Assembly (NCBI RefSeq): GCF_021246445.1
Contig: NZ_JAJQXW010000003.1
Coordinates: forward strand, 62,001-126,000
From: Rhabdothermincola salaria
GTDB lineage: Bacteria > Actinomycetota > Acidimicrobiia > Acidimicrobiales > Acidimicrobilacustridaceae
Direction of reading: 5' to 3'
Length of the DNA: 64,000 nucleotides
Shown: positions 26,359-35,467 of the stretch, one piece after another
Layout: each line of letters begins with the position of its first letter
Numbering within the stretch: position 1 is the first letter of the stretch
Program-made: the position numbers and the translations under genes
The notes under the pieces: generated by a model
The model's database searches: none
Seen by the model: only the letters and a program-made list of their open reading frames with translations
What the model was told of the DNA's origin: nothing

Positions 26359-27663
26359 ATGCCGAGACGGGGACCGACGCGAGTGGCGCGCCTGCTGGGG
26401 GCAGCCGTGGCGCTGACCCTGGTGATGGGCGCATGCTCGTCCGACGACGACGACGCCACCACCACCACCGACGACCCGGGCACCACCGCCGCAGCCACGA
26501 CGCCGTCCACCCTCGCACCGCCCGACGGGCTGCCGGCGTTCTACGGGGTGCCCGATCCCCTTCCGGCCGGGGAACCGGGTGACCTGATCGCCGCCGAGCG
26601 CCTCGAGGTCCCGGAGATCGACGGCACCACCTGGCGGGTGATGTACCACTCCGAGTCCACCCGCGGCGACGACATCGCCGTCACCGGGATGGTGATGGCT
26701 CCCGAAGGCCCGGCACCCGACGGCGGGTGGCCGATCATCAGCTGGGCCCACGGCACCACCGGCATCGCCGACCAGTGCGCCCCCTCGCTGGAGCCGGCGG
26801 ACCTGGCCGTGCTGGCCAACCCCCTACTCGAGCGGGGCTACGTCGTCACCGCCACCGACTACGAGGGGATGGGCACGCCGGGCCGGCACCCCTACATCGC
26901 CGGCGAGAGCGAAGCCCGGGGCACCATCGACATCGTCCGGGCCGCCGAGGACCTCGATGCCGACCTCGACCTCAGCGACCGCTACCTGGTGTGGGGCCAC
27001 TCCCAGGGCGGCCACGCCGCCATGTTCACCCTCGAGATCGGTGAGCAGTGGGCGCCCGAGCTCGAGCAGGTCGGGGTGGTGGCCGGTGCCCCGCCGTCGC
27101 AGCTGCTGCTCATCAACGCCGCCCTGCAGACCAGCCCCTTCCGCTACTACATCGCCATGGCCGCGGCCGGCCTCAACGCCGCCTATGGCGACGAGGCGGC
27201 ACCGCTCGACGAGGTCCTCACCCCCGAAGGCCTCGAGTTCCTCGACAACGTCGACGAGGGCTGCACCGCCGAGCTCCGCGAGGCCGCAGCCGGCATCGAG
27301 GACTTCGCCGCCCTCCAGCTGGCCGATCCCGCCGACGTCCCCGCCTGGAACGAGCTCCTCGTCGCCAACGACCCCGGGTCCTTCGACACCGCCCGAGACG
27401 CCCCGCTGCTCATCATCCAAGGTGGCGAGGACGAGCAGATCCCGGTGGCCTCCAGCGCCTTGTTGTTCGACCAGCTGTGCGAGATCGGCCAGGTCGTGCA
27501 GCGGTGGGTGTACCCGGGCCAGAGCCACGCCGGTGTCGTCCTGCCGTCGTCGGGGGACATGTTGCGCTGGATCGACGACCGCTTCGCCGGCGAGCCGGCC
27601 CCGGACCCCTACCAGCCGGTCGGTCCGCCCGTGCCGGAGACCCAGAGCTGCCCTCCGGTCTGA
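26359..27663 (+). CDS. Secreted lipase-family alpha/beta hydrolase lipoprotein
   Basis: A 434-aa exported protein with a lipoprotein signal: basic N-terminus, hydrophobic stretch and lipobox LVMGAC with C26. An Asp/Thr-rich linker follows (about 27-55), then an alpha/beta-hydrolase domain like secretory triacylglycerol lipases. The nucleophile is S215 in GHSQGG, with an acidic residue in QGGEDEQIP and a histidine in YPGQSHAG near the end. Probably an envelope-anchored lipase or esterase. It is divergent from ftsK; TAGCGT about 30 nt before the ATG may be a -10. Confidence 0.88.
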   Translation: MPRRGPTRVARLLGAAVALTLVMGACSSDDDDATTTTDDPGTTAAATTPSTLAPPDGLPAFYGVPDPLPAGEPGDLIAAERLEVPEIDGTTWRVMYHSESTRGDDIAVTGMVMAPEGPAPDGGWPIISWAHGTTGIADQCAPSLEPADLAVLANPLLERGYVVTATDYEGMGTPGRHPYIAGESEARGTIDIVRAAEDLDADLDLSDRYLVWGHSQGGHAAMFTLEIGEQWAPELEQVGVVAGAPPSQLLLINAALQTSPFRYYIAMAAAGLNAAYGDEAAPLDEVLTPEGLEFLDNVDEGCTAELREAAAGIEDFAALQLADPADVPAWNELLVANDPGSFDTARDAPLLIIQGGEDEQIPVASSALLFDQLCEIGQVVQRWVYPGQSHAGVVLPSSGDMLRWIDDRFAGEPAPDPYQPVGPPVPETQSCPPV

Positions 27664-27798
27664 CCACCCGAGAGCCACGGTCACGGTCCGGTTGGTCCCG
27701 GTCGTAGCCGGTCTGCCTAGACCTGGGCGTCGTCGTGCTGCGGCGCCTCTCGTGCTTCGGTGCGGGAGCGTTCCTGTGCCCCTGTACGCCTGTGCCCG

Positions 27799-27981
27799 TC
27801 AGGCCGGAAGGGGGCCGTGGTCGCGGCAGTCGGCGTCCCATCCGGCCGGGTGGACCTTCACCCGCAGACGACGCCCACAGGTGGGGCAGAAGCGGGGCGG
27901 GTCGAGGGCGCGCCGGCACGGACGGGCGGGATGGGTGGCCAGGCTCGCGCCACACCAGATGCAGAACCCGGCGACGTCCAC
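27799..27981 (-). CDS. bsaP: Biotin synthase auxiliary protein (BsaP)-like small cysteine protein
   Basis: A 60-aa protein (GTG at 27981) with six cysteines: C7, C10, C22, C32, C35 and C52. They form two CxxC pairs, and a closing motif PAGWDADCRDHG follows. Its size, cysteine pattern and position 14 nt after bioB match the actinobacterial BsaP family, represented in Mycobacterium by a small gene next to bioB and thought to support the iron-sulfur chemistry of BioB. The identification is from motif and context memory. The shadow frames here are longer but have the wrong codon pattern. Confidence 0.72.
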   Translation of the reverse strand: MDVAGFCIWCGASLATHPARPCRRALDPPRFCPTCGRRLRVKVHPAGWDADCRDHGPLPA

Positions 27982-27994
27982 GGGCGGACCAGGC

Positions 27995-29068
27995 TCAGAT
28001 GGCCTTGGAGAGCGCCCCGATGGGCATGGCGAGGTCCTCGAGCATCTGGAGGTCCTCGTCGGGCGAGCGGCCCAGGGTGGTGAGGTAGTTGCCCACGATC
28101 AAGGCGTTGATGCCGGCGGTGAGGCCGAGGGCCTGCAGCTCGCGGAGGGTGACCTCGCGGCCGCCGGCGTAGCGCAGGATGACCGACGGCAGACCCAGGC
28201 GGAACAGGGCGATCCAGCGCAGCGCCTCGAGGGGCTCGACGAGCGGCCGCCCGGCGAACGGGGTGCCGGGACGGGGGTTCAAGAAGTTGAGCGGGACCTC
28301 GGCCGGCTCGACGGCGCGGAGCTGGCCGATGAGCTCGAGGCGCTGCTCGACGGACTCGCCCATGCCCAGCAGCACGCCACAGCACAGCTCCATGCCCTCG
28401 TTGCGCACGAGCTGGCAGGTGTCGAACCGCTCGGCCCACGAGTGGGTGGTGACGACCTCGGGGAAGAACGACTCGGCGGTCTCGAGGTTGTGGTTGTAGC
28501 GGTGCACGCCACCGTCGGCGAAGCGCTTGGCCTGCTCGGGGGTGAGCACCCCGGCGCTGACCGCCACGTTGAGGCCCGTCTCCTCCTGCACCAGCGGCAC
28601 CAGCTCGAGCACTCGCTGCATGGTGCGTTCGTCAGGACCACGGATGGCCAGCACGATGCAGAACTCGCTGGCGCCGAGGGCCGCGGTCTCGCGGGCGGCG
28701 GCCAGCACGTCGGTCGTGTCGAGGAACGGGGTGGCCTGGACGGCGGACTCGAACTTGGAGGACTGGCTGCAGAAGTGGCAGTCCTCGGGGCAGCCGCCCG
28801 TCTTGGCCGACAGGATGCCTTCCACCTCGACGGTGTCGCCGCACCACGCCAGGCGCACCTCGTGGGCGAGGGCGGCCAGGGCGGGCACCGACGCGTCGGG
28901 GACGTCGGCCAACGCCGAGAGCTCGTCGTGGGTGAGCTGGCGGCGTTCGTCGAGCAGGGCCGCCTCGGCGCCTCGGATGGCCCGGCGGGCCTCCTCGGGG
29001 CTGAGCCGGGGCCGCTCGGGCTCGGTGCTGCGGGGGTTGGACGAGAGGGCGACGGGCACGTCGGGCAT
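27995..29068 (-). CDS. bioB: Biotin synthase
   Basis: Radical-SAM enzyme inserting sulfur into dethiobiotin, the last step of biotin synthesis. The 357-aa protein has the radical-SAM cluster cysteines C93, C97 and C100 (CPEDCHFC), then YNHNLETA and the conserved FLNPRPGTP region. The first 35 residues form an extra polar N-terminal segment. No other bio genes are in the window, so dethiobiotin must come from elsewhere. It is read with the BsaP-like gene just downstream. Confidence 0.97.
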   Translation of the reverse strand: MPDVPVALSSNPRSTEPERPRLSPEEARRAIRGAEAALLDERRQLTHDELSALADVPDASVPALAALAHEVRLAWCGDTVEVEGILSAKTGGCPEDCHFCSQSSKFESAVQATPFLDTTDVLAAARETAALGASEFCIVLAIRGPDERTMQRVLELVPLVQEETGLNVAVSAGVLTPEQAKRFADGGVHRYNHNLETAESFFPEVVTTHSWAERFDTCQLVRNEGMELCCGVLLGMGESVEQRLELIGQLRAVEPAEVPLNFLNPRPGTPFAGRPLVEPLEALRWIALFRLGLPSVILRYAGGREVTLRELQALGLTAGINALIVGNYLTTLGRSPDEDLQMLEDLAMPIGALSKAI

Positions 29069-29154
29069 AGGGCCGTGAGGCTATCGGCCGTCCCGGGTGC
29101 ACCGGAAAACGTCCCCCGGCACGAGCGGTTCGCAGCCGGCGCAGGAGCCGGTGG

Positions 29155-30039
29155 TCACGCCTTGTAGAGCCGCCGGTGGACCTCGAGGGCCCGGGCTTCG
29201 AGGCCCTCGGGCGTGGGGCCCAACGGGGGTCGGCACTCCCCGGCCGGCAGGCCGAGCGCCCGCAACATGGCCTTGGTCGGCACCGGGTTGGGCGCGTCGT
29301 CGCCGGTCTCGTAGGCGTAGCTCTCGACCATACGGGCGTTCAGCTCGGTGGCCCGGGCGACATCGCCCTTGGCGTAGGCGGCGAACATGTCGGCCATGAC
29401 CGGGGCGCACCAGTGGGTGGCCACCCCGATGACCCCGACCGCACCGACCGCCAGCAGCGGCAGGGTGAGCGGGTCGTCGCCGCTGTAGACCTCGAAGCCG
29501 TCGGGCGCCTGGGCGATCAGACGGGCGGTCTCGCCGGGGTTCCCGGCGGCGTCCTTCACCCCGAGGATGTTGGGCACCTCACGGGCCAACCGCAACAGCA
29601 CCTCGGTGCTGACCTTGCGGCCGGTGCGCACCGGGATGTCGTAGATCACCATCGGGAGCTCGGTGCAGGAGGCCACGTGGCGGAAGTGGGCCTCGATACC
29701 GGCCTGCGACGGGCGGTTGTAGTACGGGGTGACCACGAGGACGCCGTCCATGCCCGCACCGGCTGCCCGGGCGGTGAGCTCACCTGCGTGGCGGGTGTCG
29801 TTGGTGCCGCTGCCCACCATGATGGGGACGTCGACGGCCTCGCGCACCGTGTGCCACAGGGCGACCTGCTCGGCATCGTCGAGGCACGACACCTCACCGG
29901 TGGTGCCGCTCACCACGAGCGCGTCGTTGCCCTGCTCGACCAGGTGGCGGGCCAGCACGGCGGCGCCGTCGTGGTCGACCGCACCGGTCTCGTCGAACGG
30001 TGTGATCATGGCGGTGATCACCGGACCGAAGCGTGGCAT
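29155..30039 (-). CDS. dapA: 4-hydroxy-tetrahydrodipicolinate synthase
   Basis: Class I aldolase condensing pyruvate with aspartate semialdehyde, the first committed step to DAP and lysine. The 294-aa TIM barrel has the Schiff-base lysine K162 (GVKDAAGN), Y133 (VIYDIPVRTG), the T46-T47 pair in SGTTGE, and TPYYNRPSQAG near 104-114. Full length, all catalytic residues intact. It lies alone between bioB and the diiron oxygenase, away from the other dap genes. Confidence 0.96.
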   Translation of the reverse strand: MPRFGPVITAMITPFDETGAVDHDGAAVLARHLVEQGNDALVVSGTTGEVSCLDDAEQVALWHTVREAVDVPIMVGSGTNDTRHAGELTARAAGAGMDGVLVVTPYYNRPSQAGIEAHFRHVASCTELPMVIYDIPVRTGRKVSTEVLLRLAREVPNILGVKDAAGNPGETARLIAQAPDGFEVYSGDDPLTLPLLAVGAVGVIGVATHWCAPVMADMFAAYAKGDVARATELNARMVESYAYETGDDAPNPVPTKAMLRALGLPAGECRPPLGPTPEGLEARALEVHRRLYKA

Positions 30040-30113
30040 GGCGCCGAATGTACCAGTGCCACCGACGGCCCCGGAGCGGGTTCACACGATCGTGACCTGG
30101 GAGAACGACGCCG

Positions 30114-31229
30114 CTAGGCCGGGCGGACCTCGCTGGTGGCGAGGGCGAAGTCCTCGTACTCCTCGCCGGTGTCGACGAGGTTCTCGAACTCGATCACGCC
30201 GAGCTCGGTAAACTTGGTGCGCAGCCAACCGTCGCCGGCGTCGAGCAGGCCGAGCTTGCGACAGTTGGGCACGATCTTGGAGAACAGCATCTGCTGGAAC
30301 AGCAGCTGGTCGGGCCCGCGCATGGCCACCGAGACGGCCTCCTTGACGTCGACGCCCATGCGCTCCCAGACCTCTTGTTGCAAGAAGCGGTCGCGCATGC
30401 GCACGGCGGCCTCGTACGCGAACTCCTGGCGCTCACGGATCTCGGCGGCGTCGAGCTCGGCGTAGTACTCCTTGAGCGACAGCACCCCGAAGGCCACGTG
30501 CCGGGCCTCGTCGCTCATGACGTAGCGCAGCAGCTGCTTGAGCAGCGGTTCGGTGGTCATCTGGTGCATGAAGCCGAACGCGGCGAGGGCCAGGCCCTCC
30601 ACCATGATCTGCATCCCCAGGTACGTCATGTCCCATCGGGGGTCGGCGACGATGTCGTCGAGCAGGAGCCGCAGGTGGGCGTTGACCGGGTAGCTGCCCG
30701 AGAGCTTCTCGTTCAGGTACTTGGCGAACACCTCGACGTGGCGGGCCTCGTCCATGACCTGGGTGGCGGCGTAGTACTTGGCGTCGATCCAGGGCACCGT
30801 CTCGACGATCTTGGCGGTGCAGATCAGCGCGCCCTGCTCGCCGTGCATGAACTGGCTCAGGATCCAGTTCTGGGACTGGATGCCGAGCTCGGTCCACTCC
30901 TTGTCGCCCCACGACTCGAAGAAGGTCCCGGAGACGTCGAGGTTGGCGCCCCGGTTGTTGGCCGCGGCGTTGGCCACGACGACGGCCTCCTGGTCGACGT
31001 CGAGCTCCCAGGGCAGGTCGGTCTCACCGTTCCACTGCGAGCTCTTGGCCTTCTCGTAGAGCTTCTCCAGCGCCGGCCGGGCGCCCTTCTCGTAGTCCCA
31101 GGTGAAGATGGACTCGGCGTTGTTGGCCACGGTGTGCGCCACCGCGTCGACGTCATCGTTGGTGATGCCGAGGATGGCGTCGAGGTCGTCGACCTCGGTC
31201 CGGCCGATGAGGCGTTCGGTGCTGGTCAT
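30114..31229 (-). CDS. Ferritin-like diiron oxygenase family protein
   Basis: A 371-aa helical protein with a complete carboxylate-bridged diiron ligand set: E131, E161-x-x-H164 (DEARHVEVF), E211, and E241-x-x-H244 (DEARHVAFG). This is the arrangement of ferritin-like oxygenases, desaturases and AurF-type N-oxygenases. I cannot place it in a characterised subfamily, and the substrate is unknown. AGGAGA precedes the ATG at 31229. It follows a TetR gene by 70 nt on the same strand and is probably its target. Nearby SURF1 and acyl-CoA ligase genes hint at lipid or membrane chemistry, which is speculation. Confidence 0.82.
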   Translation of the reverse strand: MTSTERLIGRTEVDDLDAILGITNDDVDAVAHTVANNAESIFTWDYEKGARPALEKLYEKAKSSQWNGETDLPWELDVDQEAVVVANAAANNRGANLDVSGTFFESWGDKEWTELGIQSQNWILSQFMHGEQGALICTAKIVETVPWIDAKYYAATQVMDEARHVEVFAKYLNEKLSGSYPVNAHLRLLLDDIVADPRWDMTYLGMQIMVEGLALAAFGFMHQMTTEPLLKQLLRYVMSDEARHVAFGVLSLKEYYAELDAAEIRERQEFAYEAAVRMRDRFLQQEVWERMGVDVKEAVSVAMRGPDQLLFQQMLFSKIVPNCRKLGLLDAGDGWLRTKFTELGVIEFENLVDTGEEYEDFALATSEVRPA

Positions 31230-31299
31230 GGGGATCTCCTGGCGAGCGGACTCGAGCGGGTCACGGCGGTGAGAGCGAAGCGGACGGCGTAGGGAGGGC

Positions 31300-31926
31300 T
31301 CATGCGAGGGCTCCGGCGCGGACGCCGGGCACGAGGTACGCGTCGACGAGGTGGCGCACGCACGCCGGGTCGGTGAGGTCGAACCGGGTGCTGGGTTGGT
31401 GGAGGTGGCCGAGCACGATGCGCGCCGCCCACTCCCCCACGGCCTCGGCGTCGTCGGGGCCCACGAAGCGGGCGAGGTGGTCACGGCCCCATGCCGCCAC
31501 CCGGGCGTAGAGAGGGGCGGCGCCGTCGAAGGAGATGTAGGGCAGGACGGATCCGGGGTCCTCGACGAGGGAACGCTGCAGCACCGGGTGCACCGCCAAG
31601 GCGGAGGCGGCGGCGTGCACGGCCTCGGCCACCGCGGTGGGCAGGTCGGCCGCGGCGTCGACGGTGTCGGCGAGGCCCTCGAGCAGCGCTTCCACCTCGG
31701 CGTGGACCATGGCCAGCAGCAGCCCGCGTCGTCCGCCGGGGAACAGCCGGTAGATGCTGGCCCGCCCGCAGCCCGCCGCCACCGCGATGTCGTCGACAGT
31801 GGTGTCGCGCAGGCCCTTGGCCCCGATGCAGTCGCGGGCGGCGAGCAGGACCCGCTCCTCGAGGGTCGTGCCGAAGACGTCGACGGTGGGGGCGACCGGG
31901 TTCGGAGCAGGCGCTGTGACATCCAT
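31300..31926 (-). CDS. TetR family transcriptional regulator
   Basis: A 208-aa regulator with a TetR helix-turn-helix at about residues 22-68 (TTVDDIAVAAGCGRASIYRLF). The ligand-binding half is helical and not assignable. A 23-bp palindrome overlapping its predicted -35 is the likely operator, implying autoregulation and joint control of the downstream diiron gene. The predicted -10 lies only 10 nt before the ATG and there is no Shine-Dalgarno, so the message is probably leaderless or nearly so. Confidence 0.9.
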   Translation of the reverse strand: MDVTAPAPNPVAPTVDVFGTTLEERVLLAARDCIGAKGLRDTTVDDIAVAAGCGRASIYRLFPGGRRGLLLAMVHAEVEALLEGLADTVDAAADLPTAVAEAVHAAASALAVHPVLQRSLVEDPGSVLPYISFDGAAPLYARVAAWGRDHLARFVGPDDAEAVGEWAARIVLGHLHQPSTRFDLTDPACVRHLVDAYLVPGVRAGALA

Positions 31927-31936
31927 CGCACGTGAG

Positions 31937-31965
31937 ACACTATGCCCATCGATGTCTCAGAGCAA
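31937..31965 (-). promoter_or_regulatory. Predicted TetR-gene promoter
   Basis: TTGCTC (31960-31965) and TAGTGT (31937-31942) are spaced 17 bp on the minus strand. The -10 ends 10 nt before the start codon, a geometry giving a leader of only a few nucleotides. Confidence 0.5.
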
Positions 31966-31972
31966 GACATCG
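31950..31972. promoter_or_regulatory. Palindromic operator, probable TetR binding site
   Basis: Perfect 8-bp arms CGATGTCT and AGACATCG flank a 7-bp spacer, 24 nt upstream of the TetR start and overlapping its -35. Extra TGTCTCA/TGAGACA half-sites occur at 31933-31939, 31953-31959 and 31983-31989. Size and position fit a TetR dimer site. Confidence 0.65.
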
Positions 31973-32073
31973 CTGCCCGATCTGTCTCAGGGGTCGGCCG
32001 GAGCCGACCTGCGCCCGGGGCGCGGGACCCCGCGAGCCCGGACCCCCGGAGCCCGGTGGACAGGAGAGGACGA

Positions 32074-32697
32074 CTACGCCGGGACGGCTCGCACGCCGGC
32101 GAGGAACTGCGACTCGACCAGGCGACCCACCGCGGCCGGGTCGTCGAGGTCCCAGCGTCCGGGGCTGCCGAGGTAGGAGAGGTAGAGGCGGGCCAGGTGC
32201 TCGGCCGCCTCGGGGACGTCGCAGTCGGCACGCACGACCCCGTCGCGGCGGGCTCGGTCGAGGAGCGCACCGAGGTAGTCGACGATGGCACCCAGCACCA
32301 ACGAGGTGGCCACGGACAGCTCGGAGAGCACCGCTTCGGGTTCGGTGCGCAGCAGCCGCTGCAGGAGCGCGTGCTGGTCGAGCGCCCGGTGCCCCACGAC
32401 CAGACCGGTGGAGAGCTTCGATGCCAGGTCGGGCTCGTCGGCCACCGCCGACTCGATCCGGGCGAAGAACCGGGCGACCTCCCAGGTCACCGTCTCGGTG
32501 ATCAGCTGCTGGCGGCCCCCCGGGAAGACCCGATACAGCGTGGCGCGTGACGACCCGGCGGCGCGGGCCACGTCCTCGACGGACGTGGCGTCGAGGCCGG
32601 CCACATCGACACAGTCGACGGCGGCCCGGTAGAAGCGGATCCGCCGTTCGTCGGGCCGGTCCCTCCCGGACCCGTCCGCCGGGGTCGTCGGGGCCAT
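32074..32697 (-). CDS. TetR family transcriptional regulator
   Basis: A 207-aa TetR protein with helix-turn-helix at about residues 35-65 (TSVEDVARAAGSSRATLYRVF). It is clearly a paralogue of the neighbouring TetR: both share the R-x-S/T-x-YR-x-FPGGR stretch and similar C-terminal ends (SQFLAGVRAVPA and DAYLVPGVRAGALA). The start at 32697 overlaps the SURF1 stop as ATGA, so it is translated from the SURF1 message. Ligand unknown. Confidence 0.88.
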   Translation of the reverse strand: MAPTTPADGSGRDRPDERRIRFYRAAVDCVDVAGLDATSVEDVARAAGSSRATLYRVFPGGRQQLITETVTWEVARFFARIESAVADEPDLASKLSTGLVVGHRALDQHALLQRLLRTEPEAVLSELSVATSLVLGAIVDYLGALLDRARRDGVVRADCDVPEAAEHLARLYLSYLGSPGRWDLDDPAAVGRLVESQFLAGVRAVPA

Positions 32698-33644
32698 CAG
32701 CCGGCCGGGCCTGCCCGACGGGCACCGGCAGCCGTCGGAGCCGCGCCGGCGACGGGCCTGGCGTGGTCGACTGCAGCGGCCACCGGGCTGGCGCCCGGGG
32801 TCGGGTCGCCCCCTGGACCATGGCCACCCGGTCCCCCGTCGTCTCCGGGATCGGTGTCGTCCTCCGAGCGGCGAGCCGCGGCCCGGTTGCGCGCCACCCG
32901 TCGCAGCAGCAACGGGTACACCACGACCGTGAGCGCGGCGAAGATGAACCACTGCCCGGCGTACCCGAGGTGCGGTCCTTCGTCGAGCTGCGGAGCGGGC
33001 ACCGGCACCGGCACCGACTCGGGCTGGGGCGGCTCCTGGGCCCGCAGGTCCAGGTAGAGGGGCAGCAGGGCCACGTCGACCTGCTGGTCGAGACGGGCCA
33101 CGTCGACCCTCGACAGGGTGCGCAGCACCCCCTCGGCGGGGTCCTCGGGGCTCGACACGATGCCCCCGGTGTCGCGCACCTGGGGTGGGCGCACGAGGCC
33201 GGTGACGGTGACGGGCCCGGCCGGTGGGGCGAAGCGGTCCCAGGGGCCGTCGGGCTGGACGTCGAAGGGGACCCAGCCCCGGTTGACCACCACGGCCGTG
33301 CCGTCGGCCTGCACCAGGGGCGTCAACACCCAGTACCCGGGTGCTCCCTCGTAGGTGCGGTTCCGCACCAGCACCTGACCGTCGACGAGGTAGGTGCCGG
33401 TGACGGTCGCCGTGCGGTACTGCACGGCATCCACGTCGTCGGCCGACGCCGACGTCCCCTCGGGGACCAGCTCGGTGACCGGCGCCGGGCGCTCCTCCTG
33501 AGCGGCCACGACCAGGCGGTTGGCAGCGCGCCGTTCGTCGAGGCGGTCGAGCTGCCAGATGCCGGCGGCCACCATGGCGACCACGCAGGCGGCGACGAAG
33601 AGGTGCGACAGGATCCAGCGGGGGGACACCAGGAACCGGTACAC
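32697..33644 (-). CDS. SURF1 family cytochrome oxidase assembly protein
   Basis: A 315-aa inner-membrane protein with an N-terminal helix (about 10-30), an external domain of about 200 residues with the SURF1 motifs GIWQLDRL, GYWVLTPL and VVNRGWVP, and a second helix near 230-250 (WFIFAALTVVVYPLLL). A Gly/Pro/Asp-rich cytoplasmic tail ends the protein. SURF1 proteins help insert heme into aa3-type cytochrome oxidase. No oxidase subunit is in the window. Confidence 0.9.
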   Translation of the reverse strand: MYRFLVSPRWILSHLFVAACVVAMVAAGIWQLDRLDERRAANRLVVAAQEERPAPVTELVPEGTSASADDVDAVQYRTATVTGTYLVDGQVLVRNRTYEGAPGYWVLTPLVQADGTAVVVNRGWVPFDVQPDGPWDRFAPPAGPVTVTGLVRPPQVRDTGGIVSSPEDPAEGVLRTLSRVDVARLDQQVDVALLPLYLDLRAQEPPQPESVPVPVPAPQLDEGPHLGYAGQWFIFAALTVVVYPLLLRRVARNRAAARRSEDDTDPGDDGGPGGHGPGGDPTPGASPVAAAVDHARPVAGAAPTAAGARRAGPAG

Positions 33645-33706
33645 ACCGCCAGGCTATGGCTCACGGTACGGGCTCCACGAACCCGGACCCCGGGGCCCGA
33701 CCCGAA

Positions 33707-35335
33707 TCAGCTGGTGGGCAGCTCGTGGTCGGCGAAGCGGTCACGCAGGTCGCGCTTGGAGAACTTGCCCACCGAGGTCTTGGGGACCTCGTCGATGAAG
33801 ACCACGTCGTCGGGCAGCCACCACTTGGCCACCTTGCCGTCGAGGAAGCCGAGCAGCTCGTCCTTGGTGACGCTCTCGTCCGGCTTCACCACCACGCAGG
33901 CCAGCGGACGCTCGCCCCACTTGGGATGACGGACCCCGATGACGGCTGCTTCGGCCACCGACGGGTGACCCATGATCTCGTTCTCGAGCTCGACCGACGA
34001 GATCCACTCGCCGCCCGACTTCACCACGTCCTTGGTGCGGTCGACGATGCGCAGGTACCCCTCGGTGTCGCAGGTGACCACGTCGCCGGTCCGGAGCCAC
34101 CCGTCGTCGGTGAAGGAGTCCCCGGAGCGATCGTCGTCGTAGTACTCGCGGGCGATCCAGGGCCCGGCCACCTGCAGCTCGCCCCGGCTGACGCCGTCCC
34201 ACGGCACGGCCTCGCCGGTGGCCTGGTCGACCACCCGGAAGTCGACACCCGGGGCGATCAGCCCGATGCTGGCTCGCAGGTCGGCCTTGGCGTCCTCGGT
34301 GAGGTGGTCGAGGGTCGACTTGATGCGACAGATCGAGGCCACCGGACTCGTCTCGGTCATGCCCCACGCCTGGAGGATGGGCATCCCCAGCTTGGCCCGG
34401 TAGGCCTCGGAGAGGACCTTGGGCACGGCCGAGCCGCCGCACGGGATGGCCCGCAGGCTGGAGACGTCGTGGCCGTCGACGGCATCGAGCACCCCCATCC
34501 AGATGGTGGGCACCCCGGCGGCCACCGTGACGCGCTGGGTCTCGATGAGGCGGACCAGCGCAGCCGGCGAGAGGTCCGGGCCCGGCATCACCAGGTCGGC
34601 GCCGCTGGCCACGCCGGCATGGGCCAGCCCCCATGCGTTGGCGTGGAACATGGGCACCACGGGCATGATCGTGTCGCGCTCGCAGGCCCCCAGGCTGTCG
34701 GCCATCATCACACCCGCGGTGTGCAGCCACGTCGAGCGGTGGCTGTAGACGACGCCCTTGGGGTTGCCCGTCGTGCCGCTCGTGTAGCACATCGACGCGG
34801 CCTGGTTCTCGTCGTCGACGTGGAACTCCGCCGGGCTGGCGGCGCCGAGCAGGTCCTCGTAGTCGTGGAGGCTCACGCCCTTGGTGTCGGCCGGGAGCTC
34901 GCCCACGCCGTCGTCCATGACCACGAGGTGGCGCACGGTGGTGAAGGTGTCGACGAGCGGCCACAAGAGCCCCAGGAGGGACCGGTCGACGAAGATGACC
35001 TCGTCCTCGGCGTGGTTCACGATGTAGGTGACCTGCTCGGGGAAGAGGCGGATGTTGAGGGTGTGCACCACCCGTCCGCTGCAGGGCACCCCGAAGTAGA
35101 GCTCGAGGTGGCGCGCCGTGTTCCAGGCGAACGTGCCCACTCGGCCGTCGGCGCTGATCCCGAGGTCGTCGAGGACCCCACCGAGACGGCGGGTGCGCTC
35201 GGCCCACTGCCCGTACGACACCCGGTCGATGCCGGTGGCGGTGGCGGTGACCACCTCCTTGTCGCGAAAGAGCTTCTCGGCGCGATCGAAGAAGTGGGTG
35301 AGCACGAGCGGTCGGTCCTGCATCAAGCCCAACAT
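33707..35335 (-). CDS. Long-chain fatty acid--CoA ligase (AMP-binding, FadD-like)
   Basis: Activates carboxylic acids as acyl-adenylates and passes them to CoA. The 542-aa protein has the ANL-superfamily motifs: P-loop YTSGTTGNPKGVVYSH near 185-200, WGMTETSP, GWLRTGDV, and the C-terminal lysine motif KTSVGKFSKRDLR. The MVVPMFHANAWGL-type A4 region fits medium- to long-chain fatty acyl ligases. Start at 35335. It is divergent from the DedA-like gene. Chain-length preference is not visible. Confidence 0.92.
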   Translation of the reverse strand: MLGLMQDRPLVLTHFFDRAEKLFRDKEVVTATATGIDRVSYGQWAERTRRLGGVLDDLGISADGRVGTFAWNTARHLELYFGVPCSGRVVHTLNIRLFPEQVTYIVNHAEDEVIFVDRSLLGLLWPLVDTFTTVRHLVVMDDGVGELPADTKGVSLHDYEDLLGAASPAEFHVDDENQAASMCYTSGTTGNPKGVVYSHRSTWLHTAGVMMADSLGACERDTIMPVVPMFHANAWGLAHAGVASGADLVMPGPDLSPAALVRLIETQRVTVAAGVPTIWMGVLDAVDGHDVSSLRAIPCGGSAVPKVLSEAYRAKLGMPILQAWGMTETSPVASICRIKSTLDHLTEDAKADLRASIGLIAPGVDFRVVDQATGEAVPWDGVSRGELQVAGPWIAREYYDDDRSGDSFTDDGWLRTGDVVTCDTEGYLRIVDRTKDVVKSGGEWISSVELENEIMGHPSVAEAAVIGVRHPKWGERPLACVVVKPDESVTKDELLGFLDGKVAKWWLPDDVVFIDEVPKTSVGKFSKRDLRDRFADHELPTS

Positions 35336-35467
35336 GGCGACCCTCCGTTCCGGAACCGCGCGTCTCGGACCGCGGTTCGATGAGTCGAGCGTACGTGAAA
35401 GGATCTCGGCCTGGCCGAGAAGTCCGCTCCTCCCTCCGAGGCCCCCCTGCGACGGGGGCGCCTGGCG

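Noticed and set aside
27413-27955. 180-residue minus-strand frame overlapping lipase and bsaP
   Set aside because: Composition is shadow-like and it runs antisense to the lipase; the 60-residue BsaP-like frame has conserved cysteines.
33741-35207. 488-residue frame within the acyl-CoA ligase gene
   Set aside because: Arg/Gly/His-rich shifted frame of the ligase; no domain.
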